The translations under genes and the position numbers were made by a program. Below, in pieces: positions 51,701 through 61,146 of a DNA stretch of 64,000 bases. The stretch covers positions 11,006,842-11,070,841 of the forward strand of contig CAIIXF020000011.1 in NCBI GenBank assembly GCA_903813345.2. The letters are read 5' to 3'. Source of the DNA: Owenia fusiformis (lineage: Eukaryota; Annelida; Polychaeta; Sabellida; Oweniidae). Every line of letters begins with the position of its first letter. Within the stretch, counting starts at the first letter, position 1. The notes below the pieces were generated by a model. The model was not told the origin of the DNA. It made no database searches and saw only the letters and a program-made list of their open reading frames with translations.

Positions 51701-54700
51701 CCACAGATGTAGGGTTACCTTTTTCAGAAATGACTTTCAGAAACTCCCATAAAACACACATAAAACCAATTAATTTCATATTAATTGTTATTAGTTTGCC
51801 ATTACTACCATTGCTGCTTACCATACAAGTAAGTAGCTAATTAATATTTTCAAATATTGTATTGATGTCATTATGATATATTCCAGATGTAATAATATAA
51901 TGCATGTTTTAATATTTTAGATGTAAGCAGGGCTATGAGCAGGAGAAACAGGTTAGACAGGTCCTCATAGAGACAATACAAGTCTTGTACAAACAGGTAT
52001 GTACAACTATTTTCATTAAAACAATTGAAGTACATGTACAGTATGTATAGTCTATTTATTACCTGATATTTTAATCAATTTCCTAAATCATTTTACATTT
52101 AATATTAAGTTTCAAATTGTTAAATTTACTCATGTATAAAACTATGACTCTGTTGTCAGCTTAGCAGCTGGTAGAATGGCGAGTGGCAGCATCACATTGC
52201 CAGACATATAGCTTGACAGTATTGAGATTTCTAGGGATGTTGTATAATAATGTAAGCATTATGTACCTTAGGTGCAAGACCTCCAAAGCTGGAAGGAAGG
52301 CCAAGAGACACAGAGGGAAGATGTTAGCAGATTGAGGGCAGAACTTGATGAGCAGAAAACAAGACAGAGTGAAGAGATACATAGACTAAGAGAAGCCATC
52401 AAAGATAATAAACAGAATTATTTCACTCATCAGCCTTCTCCATATACAGTAGGTCTTACATATACATTTTCCAGTTCACATTCTAAATAAGATTTTTTCT
52501 TGTAAAAACTGAAAACCAATTTAGTCTCAAAACTAGTACAATTTATGTCAAAATCTGAATGATATTTTAGACACAGACCCCTGTTTTGCCACATGCTGCT
52601 GATGAGAACAAAGACAAGCTAGAGACATCTTGCCAGAAAGAGAGAACAGCTGCTTCTGAGGAATCTCCTGAGGAGAGAATGGACATTCCACCACCAAATG
52701 ATCTTCCAATTAACACCCCAAGCCAAGAGGCAGTTGTCCCAGCACAGTCTGAGCCATCAATTAATGCAACTAACACAGAGTTGAAGATTGAAGGATGCTC
52801 TAAGTTGAACCCAAGTGAACTTAAGATTCCAGATGATCACTGGGGTATGAGGCATTTTTTACAAATAAAAATGTGGTTTCTTGAGCAAAGTACAATGTAT
52901 TGGCTGTTTTATGTTTGCTTGAACTATAATTTATAACAGGTGTATATGATTTATTTAATCCTAATGCATGTGTATGTTCCCCTCATGATATTAAGGACAA
53001 GTGTAGTTTTGCATATGTTACGAAACTAAATACATGTAGTTTATATGAAAAACTAGCCACAACCACCAAAAAGGGAAAACTCAAAAAAGATTTAGTTTTC
53101 TTCTCCAGTGGAACTTCAATAAAAGGATTTCATTTTGTCTTCTTCAGAGGGCACTGAAGTTTCAAATAGTGCACATGCAGACAACCCTAGCCTTACAGCG
53201 CCCTCTATCTGTACAATGTTGCACCTGACTGACTCCAGCATGTACATAGAGTGGAAGAAATCTCAGGTTTTCAACAGTGAGGGTGTCGACACAGGCAGGT
53301 CTCTGCTGGGGTACAGGGTGTTCATAAATGGAGCCTGCAGGGGAATGGTAAATACAGGGTGTTCAGCTAATATTGGAGGACTAGATAAAGATATTAAGTA
53401 TAGGTAAGTGTTGGACAAGAATTCTGCTTTGTATTTGTATCAGTAGTGAATTTTGGAAATTGGAAACATTGAATTAAAAAGTCTGAAAAATTTAGAAAAA
53501 TCAATGCTTTATTCATTAAATCAGGGGATCCTTTACATAACAATCAATTCATCCATTTTGATAATAGCATTAGTAGTCCTTCATACCAAACAAATGTACT
53601 TTAGTTCATTCAATATTTATTTTGATGTTCCAGTATTCACATGAAAGCAGTTGGGCCAACATCAGACTCTCCCATCTCCTCAAGTTGGACTATCCATTAT
53701 ATAAGCCATAAGCAAGCTGGGAACAGCCTGACCCCCATAACACAAGCTATTGGGGACTCACATCTGAATTCTCCCAGCCCTGATACCACTCTCAACACAC
53801 TCAATGTTCCCAGCAGCAATGCTGTAAAGGAGACCAAGAGCAGCCAAAAAGAAGAAAATACAGCTGAAGATGCCTTTAGGCTTGATGATGAAAATGAAAT
53901 AAAGATGAATGGGATTCAAAGTAATAGTACTCTTCAAGAGGTTAACAATATGGATAATGACAATTCAAAGCATAATCAAAGTGACAGAGACAGTGATAAA
54001 GAAGATGGTAATACTTCTATTGAGAGGATTCTTGAAAGAATTGGAGCAAAGGATAGGAAAGACTGCAGAGGAAGTAATGACAACACTTCGAATGTTGATG
54101 TTGAAATAGCTGGACTTATGGGTAAAGGAATCCATCACCAAGACAAAATCACATCATATTTCAAACCCCTTGGAATTGTTGGCAGTAAAGCTATTACCCA
54201 CAAACCATCCAGGTCACCTGATATCACTTACATTGTTGCAGAGACAGAATTATTAGACAATAATGACCAATCACACCAAGAGATAGAACATATTAAATCA
54301 CATAATGAAGGAAATGTTCTGGAATATTCCACTAGGGCTGAAGGTTCCAGATGTAGCTCAGCATGCTCTGTTGAGGAGGAGATCAAACAGCTGTGTGACA
54401 ACATTGAAACATTTGTCATACACACCAAAGCACAGCCTGTAACCCCTTTAAGGAAAGCAAAGGAGAATGATGATATACTAAACAAAGAGAGTGATGGAAT
54501 ACACACAGACAGTAATAAACTAAACAAAGCATCTAGTGAACTTCACAAAGGAAGTGATGTACTACATAAAGAAATTGATGTATTACACACAGACAGTGAT
54601 GTATTACACAATAATGATAATGCACTACACAACAGAGAACCCCAAAGTGACAAAACACACATGATTGATAATGATGGTCATGATGATGCAACAGAAGGCT

Positions 54701-57700
54701 CAAATGAAGAAAGAAATGATAACATGTTATTGACTGAAGGTACAAGCAAAGATACAGAAATACACCAGTACAACTCAACCAAATTGAATGATGAATTAGA
54801 TGTGAGGAGTCAAATGGATAAAAATAATTGTGCTGATAAAGAATCATCTCAAAGTGTTGACAAAGACCCTGTTAACAATAATGATTCAAAGGACACTTGT
54901 GATGAGTTGAATAACACCAATAATGTAACCTCCCTCCAATTGATGCCAAATCTTACAACCAGTATTATACAAGACAACACAATCAAGTGGAATAATAGCT
55001 ATGACAACACAATCAAGTGGAATAATAGCTATGACAACACAATCAAGTGGAATAATAGCTATGACAACACAATCAATACAAATAACAACCCAAAGAACAC
55101 TGAAATCACAGCTACATTTACTGAATCCGACACACAGTCTTCTGAAGAGAACAATTCTGTAGCTAAAGTAAAGCAAACAGATGTCACTAAGACTAATGCT
55201 GAAAATCCTTTAAGAAATGTAGAAACAATAGATGGTCAAGAGGACAAACTCAAAGATGAAACTGTTAATCCAGTGGATCAAGAGACTGATTCAGCAAAAA
55301 CTCCACATCATTCTATCAAGCCTGTCACAAGTGAGAATGTGGTAGTTGATGAATGTCTGACCCCAAAATCGTCACACCCTGAGAGGAAAACAGATGATCC
55401 ATGTCCAAATATAGACGTATCACCTGGAGGCAGACGACGTAGCATCCCTAGATTGTCCTCTCTCAGAAGGAGGTCGGCCTCTTTGGTGAGTATATAATTC
55501 ATAGATGTTTTTATATTTTGTGGGAGCAGCAAAAGGTAAATGAAATTTAAGTTTCGCAAACTGTTTATACCAATAAATCACATGATGGAGACATTTCAAC
55601 TATTAATTGCAGGATTTTCTAGTTTTGTGATGTCTTGTATGTGATCTCAGTCTAATATTTACAATATGGCACACAGCTTATGAATATATGTTGTCTTTAG
55701 AAGTCTGATTTGGGGCGATCCTTCAACCATTTGGCAATTTTAGGCAGCTCTGCCACTTTAGATGCATGTTGTTTCAATAGAGGGCTTTTTACAGTAGGTG
55801 CATCACCACCCGATAGCTTCAGTTCATCAACCAGTCTAAACACAGCCAGGTCAGCCAGGGTCAACTGAAATAATTGTGTTCAAGAGATAAATGGGATTTC
55901 TAAGAATTTTGTTTTTGAGTTTTTCTGTGGTATTGAAATTCTCAATTTTGTTAATTAAGAATTTGATGGTTGGTTCACTGTGGTTCAGTGCTGAGGAAAT
56001 CAATTATACAACAATATGACATGCTGACTTTTACTATTTTCTGTATAAATGATGAAAATATGAACGTTATATGAAACATAATGAAAACGTCACTACTCAC
56101 AGCTTTACCAACCAGCCACCCTGATGCATTCTGCTGGAGGATCTTCCCTATGTTTGTCTCCCATGTTGGGAAAGTGTCCTCAATAAACTTTTTCTTCAAA
56201 GTAGCCTGTACCAAAAAGGGCACATTAAATAAAACATCAAGGTTTTATTTTTCACTTTAATAATTTTAAGAAGTAGAATAAGAAGTAGTGAACAATGTTA
56301 TTGAAATGAAAGTACAGTATATAGGCTTTCATTTGAAACAGCTTGTGTTGAATTTGGCTTTTAAACAAAAATCTTTCAATTTCATAGTTGATCATACATT
56401 TTCCACCTTATAATGTTTTTCCATTATATTAAAGGCTTCACCTTTTGTCCCTCATCCTTTTCAAAGTAGATCTTTGCCATTGTGTTGAAGATGTCCACTG
56501 TGGAATCCATTATAGAGTCAACCAGTGCTTGCTCAATCAGATCTTTTCCAGCAAGACCTGTAGACATTATAGTATATACTGTATATACATTAAATAAATT
56601 CGAGAGTGAAGGGTGGAATTAATGTACATGGACCATAACTTTCTAAGTAGTTTTCTAATACAGTACTGATCTATGAATTTTAAAAACTGGTGGATAGCAT
56701 TACGAAGACAGTGGTTCATGTCCTTGTGTTGATTCATATACATGTATGCTTTACAGGCCATTGGGATACATGGCAGGCATATTTGGCTCTGTTTCTACAG
56801 TTTTTCACCACCTTGCCACTTTATACTTCCTGCAAGGTGTCTATTGAAATCTTTACCAATAGCTCTCTTTCTCATTTCATGTTGCATCAGTGAGAGCAAG
56901 TAAACTGTCAATCCAGTGAAAGAAGAGACTGATTTAGCAAAAACTCCACATATTCTATCAAGCCAATCACAAATGAGATGGTGGTAGCTGATGAAAAATG
57001 TTAAAAATCATGATACAAGTTTGTGACTAATTATTGTTTGGGGTACTTTAGTATAACATTCCTAGTAATGGTGGAATCTACTAGAATGTATTTACAAATG
57101 ATATTTCTTGCATCAATTCATTAATAAATGCTTGTACATTGTCAACTAACATTTGTGAACCTGTCAAATATCCTCTAGCGTAGCCAGGATAAGAAAGGCA
57201 CTTGCCTCGTCACTTTCTAACATCCTTTGGGAAATATTCCTCTATTAATGATAACTTTAAATTATTCATATTTCTGAGGAATAATTTACATTCGATTTTC
57301 TGCCTGAGTTACATAAGAATCTGAATTTAATGGAAATGTTGTAGCATAGCCAGGATGAGGTAGACGAGGGGCTTCCCTTGTCACTTTTTTAACAAGTTTG
57401 GAAATACTTTTTACTTTGGCACTTTTTTTCTTCCTTGCTTGCTTGCTTGCTGATGCCATAATGATCATGTGTTCTTCTTACCATTCTGTTTTGCAATGAA
57501 TCTGGCTATAGCTCCACTCTGCGACAGAACTGTGCCATCTCCTAGCTCTAGTATTGGAAGCTGACTGAATGGTGCAACTAGAAATAAACAGATTTATAGT
57601 GCTTGTTATAAGCATGAGGCACTTCCTGCTATTGACTCTTTGTTCTTTGGGAACATTCATTGTAGTCTATTGTGACTTTATAGAAAATAGAGTCTCATCA

Positions 57701-60700
57701 GTTTGTATATAGAATCAATTACGCAACCATTTACACAATTTCTTTTTTATTAGGTACACATACATTAATATACTGAATATCCAAACCGGATTAGTTTATT
57801 TAGTATCTTTTTAAACCTGTTAAATTCTCACCATGCGCACATAATATCTACACCAATTGTTTTCCGTATAGCACTGTTGCATAGGGTGATACAGTTTATA
57901 TGGAACCATATTTTGGAAAATGAAAAATCTTCAGAAAACATTCCCGGAAATATACTGCTATTGAGGTAGATATGTATAGCAGCAGATACAGTGCTCAGAT
58001 ATTCCTATTAACCTGTGTGGCAATGGTCTCAGATGATAAGTCACCTCTTTATTTTATATGGCATTAATCCATATTTTCATTTGAAATCAGATTATAATAT
58101 TGCACCAATTTCTGACATTAGATTTTCGATTGTCACTTCTTGGCAAATATAGCTGTTATAGAAACAGATTGTTATTTGATATAAGGGAATATATTTATAT
58201 CTTAGATAATTATAGTAGTCTACTCTAGGTACTTTGTGAAATTTTATATGCAATGAAACCCAATGCCCTCTAATGTATTGAATTAATCCATAACCATATC
58301 TTCCTCTTCCCTCAAGTAATCCATACTTCCTTCTCACCTCCACTTTTCTTCATCTTTCCCCAGGTTTCAAATTCTATTCTGTTATCTTCATAGGTAACTC
58401 CTGCTTGTAGTAGGACAAACCTCACAATCTCTGCCCTCCCTCGTCCATTGAAGTATGTCAGTTTGTATGATGGCATTGCAAGCTAATTGAAAACCACAAG
58501 CTGTAGATTAAATTAAATGGATGATGATCATTGAAAAGTATCTCAAAATATAATATAACGCTTCACATTAATCCATCATTCCTCTTATCTCTAACAATAA
58601 ATCCGAATAATAAATTCAGTAACCACCATGCATGACATTTTAAAAAGCCCACCATTTTCCACCTACCTTGATAAAGGTAATACTTAAGTATGTTGTTAAT
58701 GTCAGCTTTGTGATGCTTATATTATAAATATTTCCCTAGGGTGCCTGCTGTTGAAGAGCTCTACGTCTAACTGTTCTTGATGGTAGCTGCTACCTGAATT
58801 ATATGCACTTCCCTCCCTGAAACCACTGAATATTTATATTAGTCTATATGTCTAAGTTGTAAATTATTGAACAAATGAAAATTGATAATTTAAAGTAAAT
58901 CTTATATACCATTTTCTTTATTACTTACTTATTCCACAGTTTTATGTTCTATTGGTGCATTTTTAAAGCATCACCAGACTGAGCTTTTTTGTAAAGGCTG
59001 TATACTGAATATGTATAATATGCGTATTGATTTTATACTTGTTCTGTTATGTGCCATACACCAATGTTTACTAACCATTGTATATACTTTGTTTACACTC
59101 AACTTATATAATTCCCCTCATCAATGGATAAGTGTGGAATGTTTTGTGTTGGGTCTCTTTGCTCACTAGGCATTAATGTAAAATGAGATCCATCCTAGAT
59201 ATTTCAAAGTAGTTTATACTTTTTGTATGAATGAATAAAAATGGTTTGAAAAATGACAAGTGAAAAATATTTTATAGGAGGTGGGTTACTGAACATTACC
59301 ATATAAACCATAATTCCAATGTTTTACTTCAACTTGCAATTTATCACATCTCCTTTGTGAAATCTTAAAAGATGTCAGCCCACATGAAAAGAGCACTGCA
59401 GTTTTAATGAGCTAAATATGAAAAGTAAATTAATTGTTATAGCTACCTTATCAAAAGAGAAATGCGCTCACAAGGAATATTCAAGAAAATGTTGCTTACT
59501 ATCCAGTCAGGTGTTTCAATGTTCCATCTTCCATTTCGGAGACACTGTGTATACTTGGCTGAAGCACACGGCATTAATTTCCTTCCTAGTAGGCAATACA
59601 ATATATAATAGTGATCCCATAATTAGAGCAACTGGAAAGATTTACCCTCTTGAAAATTTTTACCAAATACTATGTATTTACGTAACACTATTTTATGCTT
59701 TGTTTTATGATCATATTGACGCATTGACACAATCATCAAACTGAGGAACATTTAGTAAGACTTTAATGATTATGATATGGAAATCATGAAGTTCTTGGCT
59801 AGTATTCAGCTAAGACTGTAATTTCTGCCATAGCAAAATGAAGATCTATGACCCTTAATATGGTGGTGATCGTGAACCTTAAATTATGAATTAAAGGGCA
59901 TTAAAAATGATCTTTCAAATTAATCCACCCTTTAACTGCACCGACTTCATCATTACGTGTGTTTATAGAAAACATCAATGCAAATCTACTCTTATTTCAT
60001 GTACATGTATTTGCTCACATAGTTATGATATTTGATATTGTCACTTCAGGGCAACAAGGATGGCACTGAACATAAAGCTGTAATAAACAATCAGCCAGGC
60101 AGGAGTCTATCAGAGGTAAGGGAAACTCTATCATTGTATGAATCACAGATGTGACTATAATCATCAGGATTAGATCAAATGATTCATGCATTTTAAGATT
60201 AAAGAGCATTGCTTTTGTTGTAAACATGTATATATAATGAATGAAAAATATTTATAAACATGATAGGATCAACATGAGAGAGTGGAGGATAATTGCTCAT
60301 TTTCCCTGACTGTTTCACTTACTTATACATGCAGATTACTCACAATGAAAGTTCTGTAGTTTCACTTGAGAAAGAAATCATAGTTCAATCACATACCAAG
60401 TTAAAAATTACATGTAGTTTATATTAAATCCAGCATGTTCTTTTTATTGATCGATACTTTACACTCTGCAATATTGAAAGTGATTTATTTTCAGGAGAAC
60501 CTTATGATGACCACACCAAAGGGCCAAGGTCATAGTAAAATTCCTACCTTGAGGTCAAGGTCACCATCACCTGTTGGCTCTTCCTATTGGTCAAAATCTC
60601 CACCAATGCAAACCAAAGATGGACCAACAATGGCTTCTAAGTTGACAAAATCTCCTTCACCACCTAGAGGTACAAAATTACCAACACCAATATCTCAGAA

Positions 60701-61127
60701 GAAAATTGTCAATAACAATGACACCTCAAATGATTCACCTAATGAAAACTTTTATACACCCAAGGAAAGCCCTCCTAAGAAAGTAACCAAACGTACGGGG
60801 CAATATAAACCTACTTCAAAGGCCAGCAAATTCTTTCCACCATTGACTACACCGAATAAAGAAAACCTGAAAGTCCAACAATCTAAATGTGAGAAAACTG
60901 ACAATTCATCTCCAAGAGATGGTGTTCTGAAAGAGAACCGAAGGTCTCTCAAGTTTAAACCGAAACAAGATAGTCACATTGAGGGTGACGATACATCCCA
61001 AAACTCTGAGTCTACAATCTGTGATGGTGAAACAGCTAGGGGAGATGCACGAGTTGAAAAAGGCAAGGCACTAAGTGGTACTGCTAAAATGCTGCTGTCC
61101 AAATTGAAGTCTCAGTTATCTAATTAG
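27795..61127 (+). CDS. CEP97: Centrosomal protein CEP97 (LRR-IQ protein), 20 exons, with added FN3-like domain
   Basis: CEP97 partners CP110 at centriole distal ends and restrains cilium assembly. Exons: 27795-27941, 28155-28257, 29221-29276, 29508-29609, 31692-31805, 46120-46202, 46627-46710, 47292-47406, 47857-48025, 48862-48981, 49264-49365, 49500-50414, 51055-51208, 51921-51996, 52272-52448, 52571-52844, 53148-53403, 53634-55485, 60050-60115, 60495-61127. Total 5598 nt, 1865 residues; frame kept at every join. Residues about 20-230 are leucine-rich repeats matching vertebrate CEP97 closely (RVLNLPHNSI-type, [36 protein letters not shown]). Around 705-730 is an IQ motif ([16 protein letters not shown]), then coiled coil to about 825. 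About 940-1040 is an FN3-like domain ([31 protein letters not shown]) not in human CEP97, then about 600 acidic, Asn/Asp-rich residues and a basic Ser/Pro tail. It is twice the human length (865). An acceptor-like TTCCAG at 27803 leaves open an upstream first exon. The donor at 46203 (GTTATT) is weak. Confidence 0.93.
28258..29220. other. CEP97 intron 2, no feature seen
   Basis: A 963-base intron without long open frames, tandem repeats or paired termini that I could detect. Confidence 0.5.
30330..30482 (+). mobile_element. Possible 3' tail of a LINE or SINE
   Basis: The segment ends TTTAATAAATTGAAATTGAAA, a polyadenylation-like signal followed by a short (TTGAAA)n run, as at the 3' ends of many non-LTR elements. 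No coding remnant was recognised upstream, so the call is tentative. Confidence 0.3.
31260..31566. repeat. Two tandem copies of a 153-bp intronic unit
   Basis: 31260-31412 and 31413-31565 are nearly identical, both beginning TCTGACTTTATGATATTCAG and ending TTCATTTGGATTTGCACTG. This duplication lies wholly in CEP97 intron 4 and touches no exon, a useful contrast to the junction-anchored arrays. Confidence 0.9.
31752..32746. repeat. 88-bp tandem array built from an exon 3' end plus its splice donor (11 donors)
   Basis: The native end of CEP97 exon 5 (CTGTCAATATTATC ... GATCTGAATGAG, coding [16 protein letters not shown]) and its donor GTAAGAC are repeated ten more times downstream. GAG|GT junctions fall at 31806, 31908, 31996, 32084, 32172, 32260, 32348, 32436, 32524, 32612 and 32700. 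Spacing is 88 bp except for a first step of 102 bp. Two copies have GTCAGA instead of GTAAGA. Intron-like filler is CATCATATTAGAAGCATTC. No AG acceptor-like sequence precedes the repeated exon pieces, so they cannot readily become extra exons. Confidence 0.93.
33545..34730. mobile_element. Non-autonomous element with internal 90-130 bp repeats and TGACCTT/AAGGTCA runs
   Basis: The left end is a hairpin TGTCACCAC-CAAAA-GTGGTGACA (33545-33567), followed by ATATTGTTATGGTCTCCG and four GGCGTCCGGC-type repeats. The right end is GGTGGTGACATTTTGTCATG (about 34695), shared with fragments at 15046, 48777 and 63080. Between them lie about eight copies of a unit containing ATCATCTACATGTTCTCAGA, AAATCTGACTTTAGATTTGA and GACCTTCTCAAGGTCAAAAA. 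No open frame of note. Confidence 0.7.
35184..36185 (+). CDS. Intronless class A (rhodopsin-like) G-protein-coupled receptor
   Basis: A 333-residue seven-transmembrane receptor encoded in one exon inside CEP97 intron 5, same strand. The ATG at 35184 gives MAVNWTEKT with an N-glycosylation sequon NWT near the N-terminus; an in-frame GTG at 35163 is not needed. Class A marks: SNALVFVAF in TM1, NLAICDM in TM2 (conserved Asp), ERY at the end of TM3 (DRY variant), AWMPF in TM6 (CWxP variant), NSFINVFIY in TM7 (NPxxY with Pro replaced by Val), then a short C-tail with CW that could be palmitoylated. The missing TM7 proline is unusual. Sequence is too diverged to name a ligand; amine- or melatonin-like receptors and lineage-specific orphans are possible. 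AATAAA follows at 36538. Confidence 0.87.
   Translation: MAVNWTEKTISGLNRDASLIILIYYMIISGVIILSNALVFVAFIKNKTLRTLTNYYVINLAICDMTVGLYHIYCTYMQYWMSYADHKISYDCIACCVAVFLSAGTSLYTLLIITVERYMKILHPLNYNLFWNKKTAIISLTIIWISMSIASSSLIISNRWHSGIHCMVFDVATRPVFYGVCLPLIFMAITVILALYSRIFWIARQQKKAIESTMIQESHHTRKEHKTAIMMFLLVGWLIIAWMPFTVISTYRIIQEDITQDFKSFQTGGVFLLENICHGFIYTNSFINVFIYDWKCPEWRKSFRAIFRSLLCWKNNSIVPQQGNIVPTKTSKY
36538..36543 (+). other. Polyadenylation signal candidate for the nested GPCR
   Basis: AATAAA, 353 bases after the GPCR stop codon. It lies within CEP97 intron 5, so it must be ignored by the host transcript. Confidence 0.5.
37443..38716 (-). CDS. Secreted cyclase-family (kynurenine formamidase/isatin hydrolase-like) protein, copy 1
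   Basis: Two minus-strand exons, 38716-38553 and 38127-37443, join to 849 nt (282 residues). The N-terminus ([12 protein letters not shown]) is a likely signal peptide. Residues 66-77 read [12 protein letters not shown], the metal-binding HxGTHxDxPxHF signature of the cyclase family (Pfam Cyclase, including bacterial KynB and isatin hydrolase). Family members are Mn/Zn-dependent amide hydrolases; the substrate here is unknown. Other family-like blocks: [61 protein letters not shown]. The C-terminus ends in a hydrophobic stretch ([18 protein letters not shown]) that could be a membrane or GPI-attachment tail. It lies antisense in CEP97 intron 5, 3.0 kb from its paralogue. Confidence 0.93.
40022..41444. 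mobile_element. 1.42-kb inverted-repeat transposon with about 200-bp TIRs and 5-bp TSD
   Basis: The left end CACGGGCTGGTATCGAAA and right end TTTCGATACCAGCCTGTG are inverted copies, and the long arms continue for roughly 200 bases (40022-40240 against 41228-41444). AATCA flanks both ends directly (40017-40021 and 41445-41449). The 19-mer TGTCCGCTGTGACGGAGCA occurs near the left end and at 40402, and inverted at 40446 and near the right end. So an inner palindrome (about 40235-40650) is nested in or fused to the outer one. No transposase frame is visible. It lies between the two cyclase genes. Confidence 0.8.
41749..42810 (-). CDS. Secreted cyclase-family (kynurenine formamidase/isatin hydrolase-like) protein, copy 2
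   Basis: Exons 42810-42647 and 42433-41749, 849 nt and 282 residues, identical in exon lengths and splice phases to copy 1 at 37443. The signal peptide begins [19 protein letters not shown], and the metal-binding signature at 66-77 is [12 protein letters not shown]. Long blocks are identical to copy 1, including the C-terminal part from [11 protein letters not shown] to [10 protein letters not shown], while the middle ([18 protein letters not shown]) differs. The hydrophobic C-terminal tail is kept. This is a recent tandem duplicate, and both copies look functional. The high nucleotide identity in exon 2 suggests recent gene conversion or purifying selection. Confidence 0.93.
43336..43383. 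repeat. Short hairpin containing two CRE-like TGACGTCA sites
   Basis: GTGACGTCAGCGGG pairs with CCCGCTGACGTCAC across a 20-base loop. Each arm includes TGACGTCA, the CREB/ATF core, which is itself palindromic. It lies upstream of cyclase copy 2 (head side) in CEP97 intron 5. It may be part of a MITE rather than a regulatory element. Confidence 0.6.
43778..43917. repeat. 140-bp foldback element
   Basis: AATAGTGACTGCC pairs with GGCAGTCACTATT at the ends, and TTTCCCCTTGGGAATATCCT pairs with AGGATATTCCCTTGGGGAAA near the centre. Noncoding, in CEP97 intron 5. Confidence 0.8.
44083..44325. mobile_element. MITE-like element, family shared with 63360-63625
   Basis: GTTCATCCAAGCGCACT, AGGAGTTCCACTGCAATAAA, TCTTTCAAAAGAATTATGTG and CATGTAATTTGCACTGC recur in opposite orientation at 63360-63625. 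That copy has clear inverted ends; this one is more diverged. Confidence 0.65.
44330..46067. other. 3' part of CEP97 intron 5, no feature seen
   Basis: AT-rich sequence with only short spurious frames; I recognise no gene, repeat array or paired termini. Confidence 0.5.
46068..46131. repeat. Two-copy, 41-bp duplication of a splice acceptor plus exon start
   Basis: TTGTTTACTTTTAG|TTGAGCTACCTG (junction 46078/46079) is followed 41 bases later by TTGTTTACTTTCAG|GTGAGCTACCTG (junction 46119/46120), the true CEP97 exon 6 acceptor. It has the same geometry as the large arrays but only one extra copy. Confidence 0.8.
46737..46993. repeat. Short irregular tandem repeat (ATGTCACTATGTTCTCATAT)
   Basis: About five copies of a roughly 33-base unit (ATGTCACTATGTTCTCATAT, GGGATTAAC) interrupted by 80 bases of unrelated sequence. 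It begins about 30 bases after the donor of CEP97 exon 7 (46711), but the units do not include exon sequence or the donor. Confidence 0.7.
48777..48830 (+). mobile_element. Internally deleted copy of the GGTGGTGACATTTTG element
   Basis: ACCACCATGAGTGGTGACAT, ATTGTTG, then GTGGTGACATTTTGCATG and TTAATG: the left hairpin end of the 33545 element is joined directly to its right end, with the whole interior missing. It lies in CEP97 intron 9. Confidence 0.65.
50731..51054. repeat. 108-bp tandem array built from a splice acceptor plus IQ-exon start (3 extra copies)
   Basis: Copies starting at 50731, 50839 and 50947, then the true CEP97 exon 13 at 51055, are spaced exactly 108 bp. Each unit carries TTTATTTGCAG followed by the first 70-odd bases of the exon (GCC/ATG CGC CAT AGA GCT ...). 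In the three extra copies the IQ core reads STWWGYY rather than STWRGYY and ends in an in-frame TGA (KA*). If used as exons they would truncate the protein; only the last copy runs on into the full IQ/coiled-coil exon. Confidence 0.93.
54973..55074 (+). repeat. In-frame 30-bp coding repeat ([10 protein letters not shown] x3) in CEP97 exon 18
   Basis: Three perfect copies of a 30-bp unit coding [10 protein letters not shown], then a partial DNTIN. It lies in the acidic, low-complexity region. Near-perfect DNA identity indicates recent in-frame expansion, so length polymorphism is likely. Confidence 0.9.
55697..58476 (-). CDS. Sigma-class glutathione S-transferase (HPGDS-like)
   Basis: Five minus-strand exons: 58476-58338, 57577-57482, 56557-56442, 56205-56101, 55864-55697; 624 nt, 207 residues, the usual GST length. 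The N-terminus [16 protein letters not shown] has the catalytic Tyr8 that activates glutathione. [12 protein letters not shown] holds the cis-Pro of the thioredoxin fold, and [14 protein letters not shown] is the glutathione gamma-glutamyl binding segment (SNAIL/TRL type). The helical C-terminal domain includes [21 protein letters not shown] and ends [10 protein letters not shown]. It is closest to invertebrate sigma GSTs and vertebrate hematopoietic prostaglandin D synthase. Roles in this class are conjugation of xenobiotics and lipid peroxidation products, or prostaglandin isomerisation. It lies antisense in CEP97 intron 18. All introns are GT-AG and frames join cleanly. Confidence 0.95.
56902..56999 (+). 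pseudogene. Partial relic copy of CEP97 exon 18 inside the next intron
   Basis: This stretch repeats, same strand, part of exon 18 at 55258-55358. Shared blocks include AAACTGT.AATCCAGTG, AAGAGACTGATT.AGCAAAAAC, TCCACAT, TTCTATCAAGCC and GTGGTAG.TGATGAA. It has diverged by several substitutions and lacks splice sites, so it is a dead duplicate about 1.6 kb downstream of its source, and sits in a GST intron on the other strand. Confidence 0.8.
58477..60049. other. CEP97 intron 18, upstream of GST; no gene seen
   Basis: This should contain the promoter and any noncoding first exon of the antisense GST gene. I see no TATA box or recognisable antioxidant response element, and the open frames here are short and domain-free. 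Confidence 0.5.
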
Positions 61128-61146
61128 ATGCATGCACATATATGTA

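Noticed and set aside
54533-54847. Minus-strand ORF of 104 codons rich in His/Tyr
   Set aside because: Antisense shadow of the low-complexity acidic exon 18 of CEP97.
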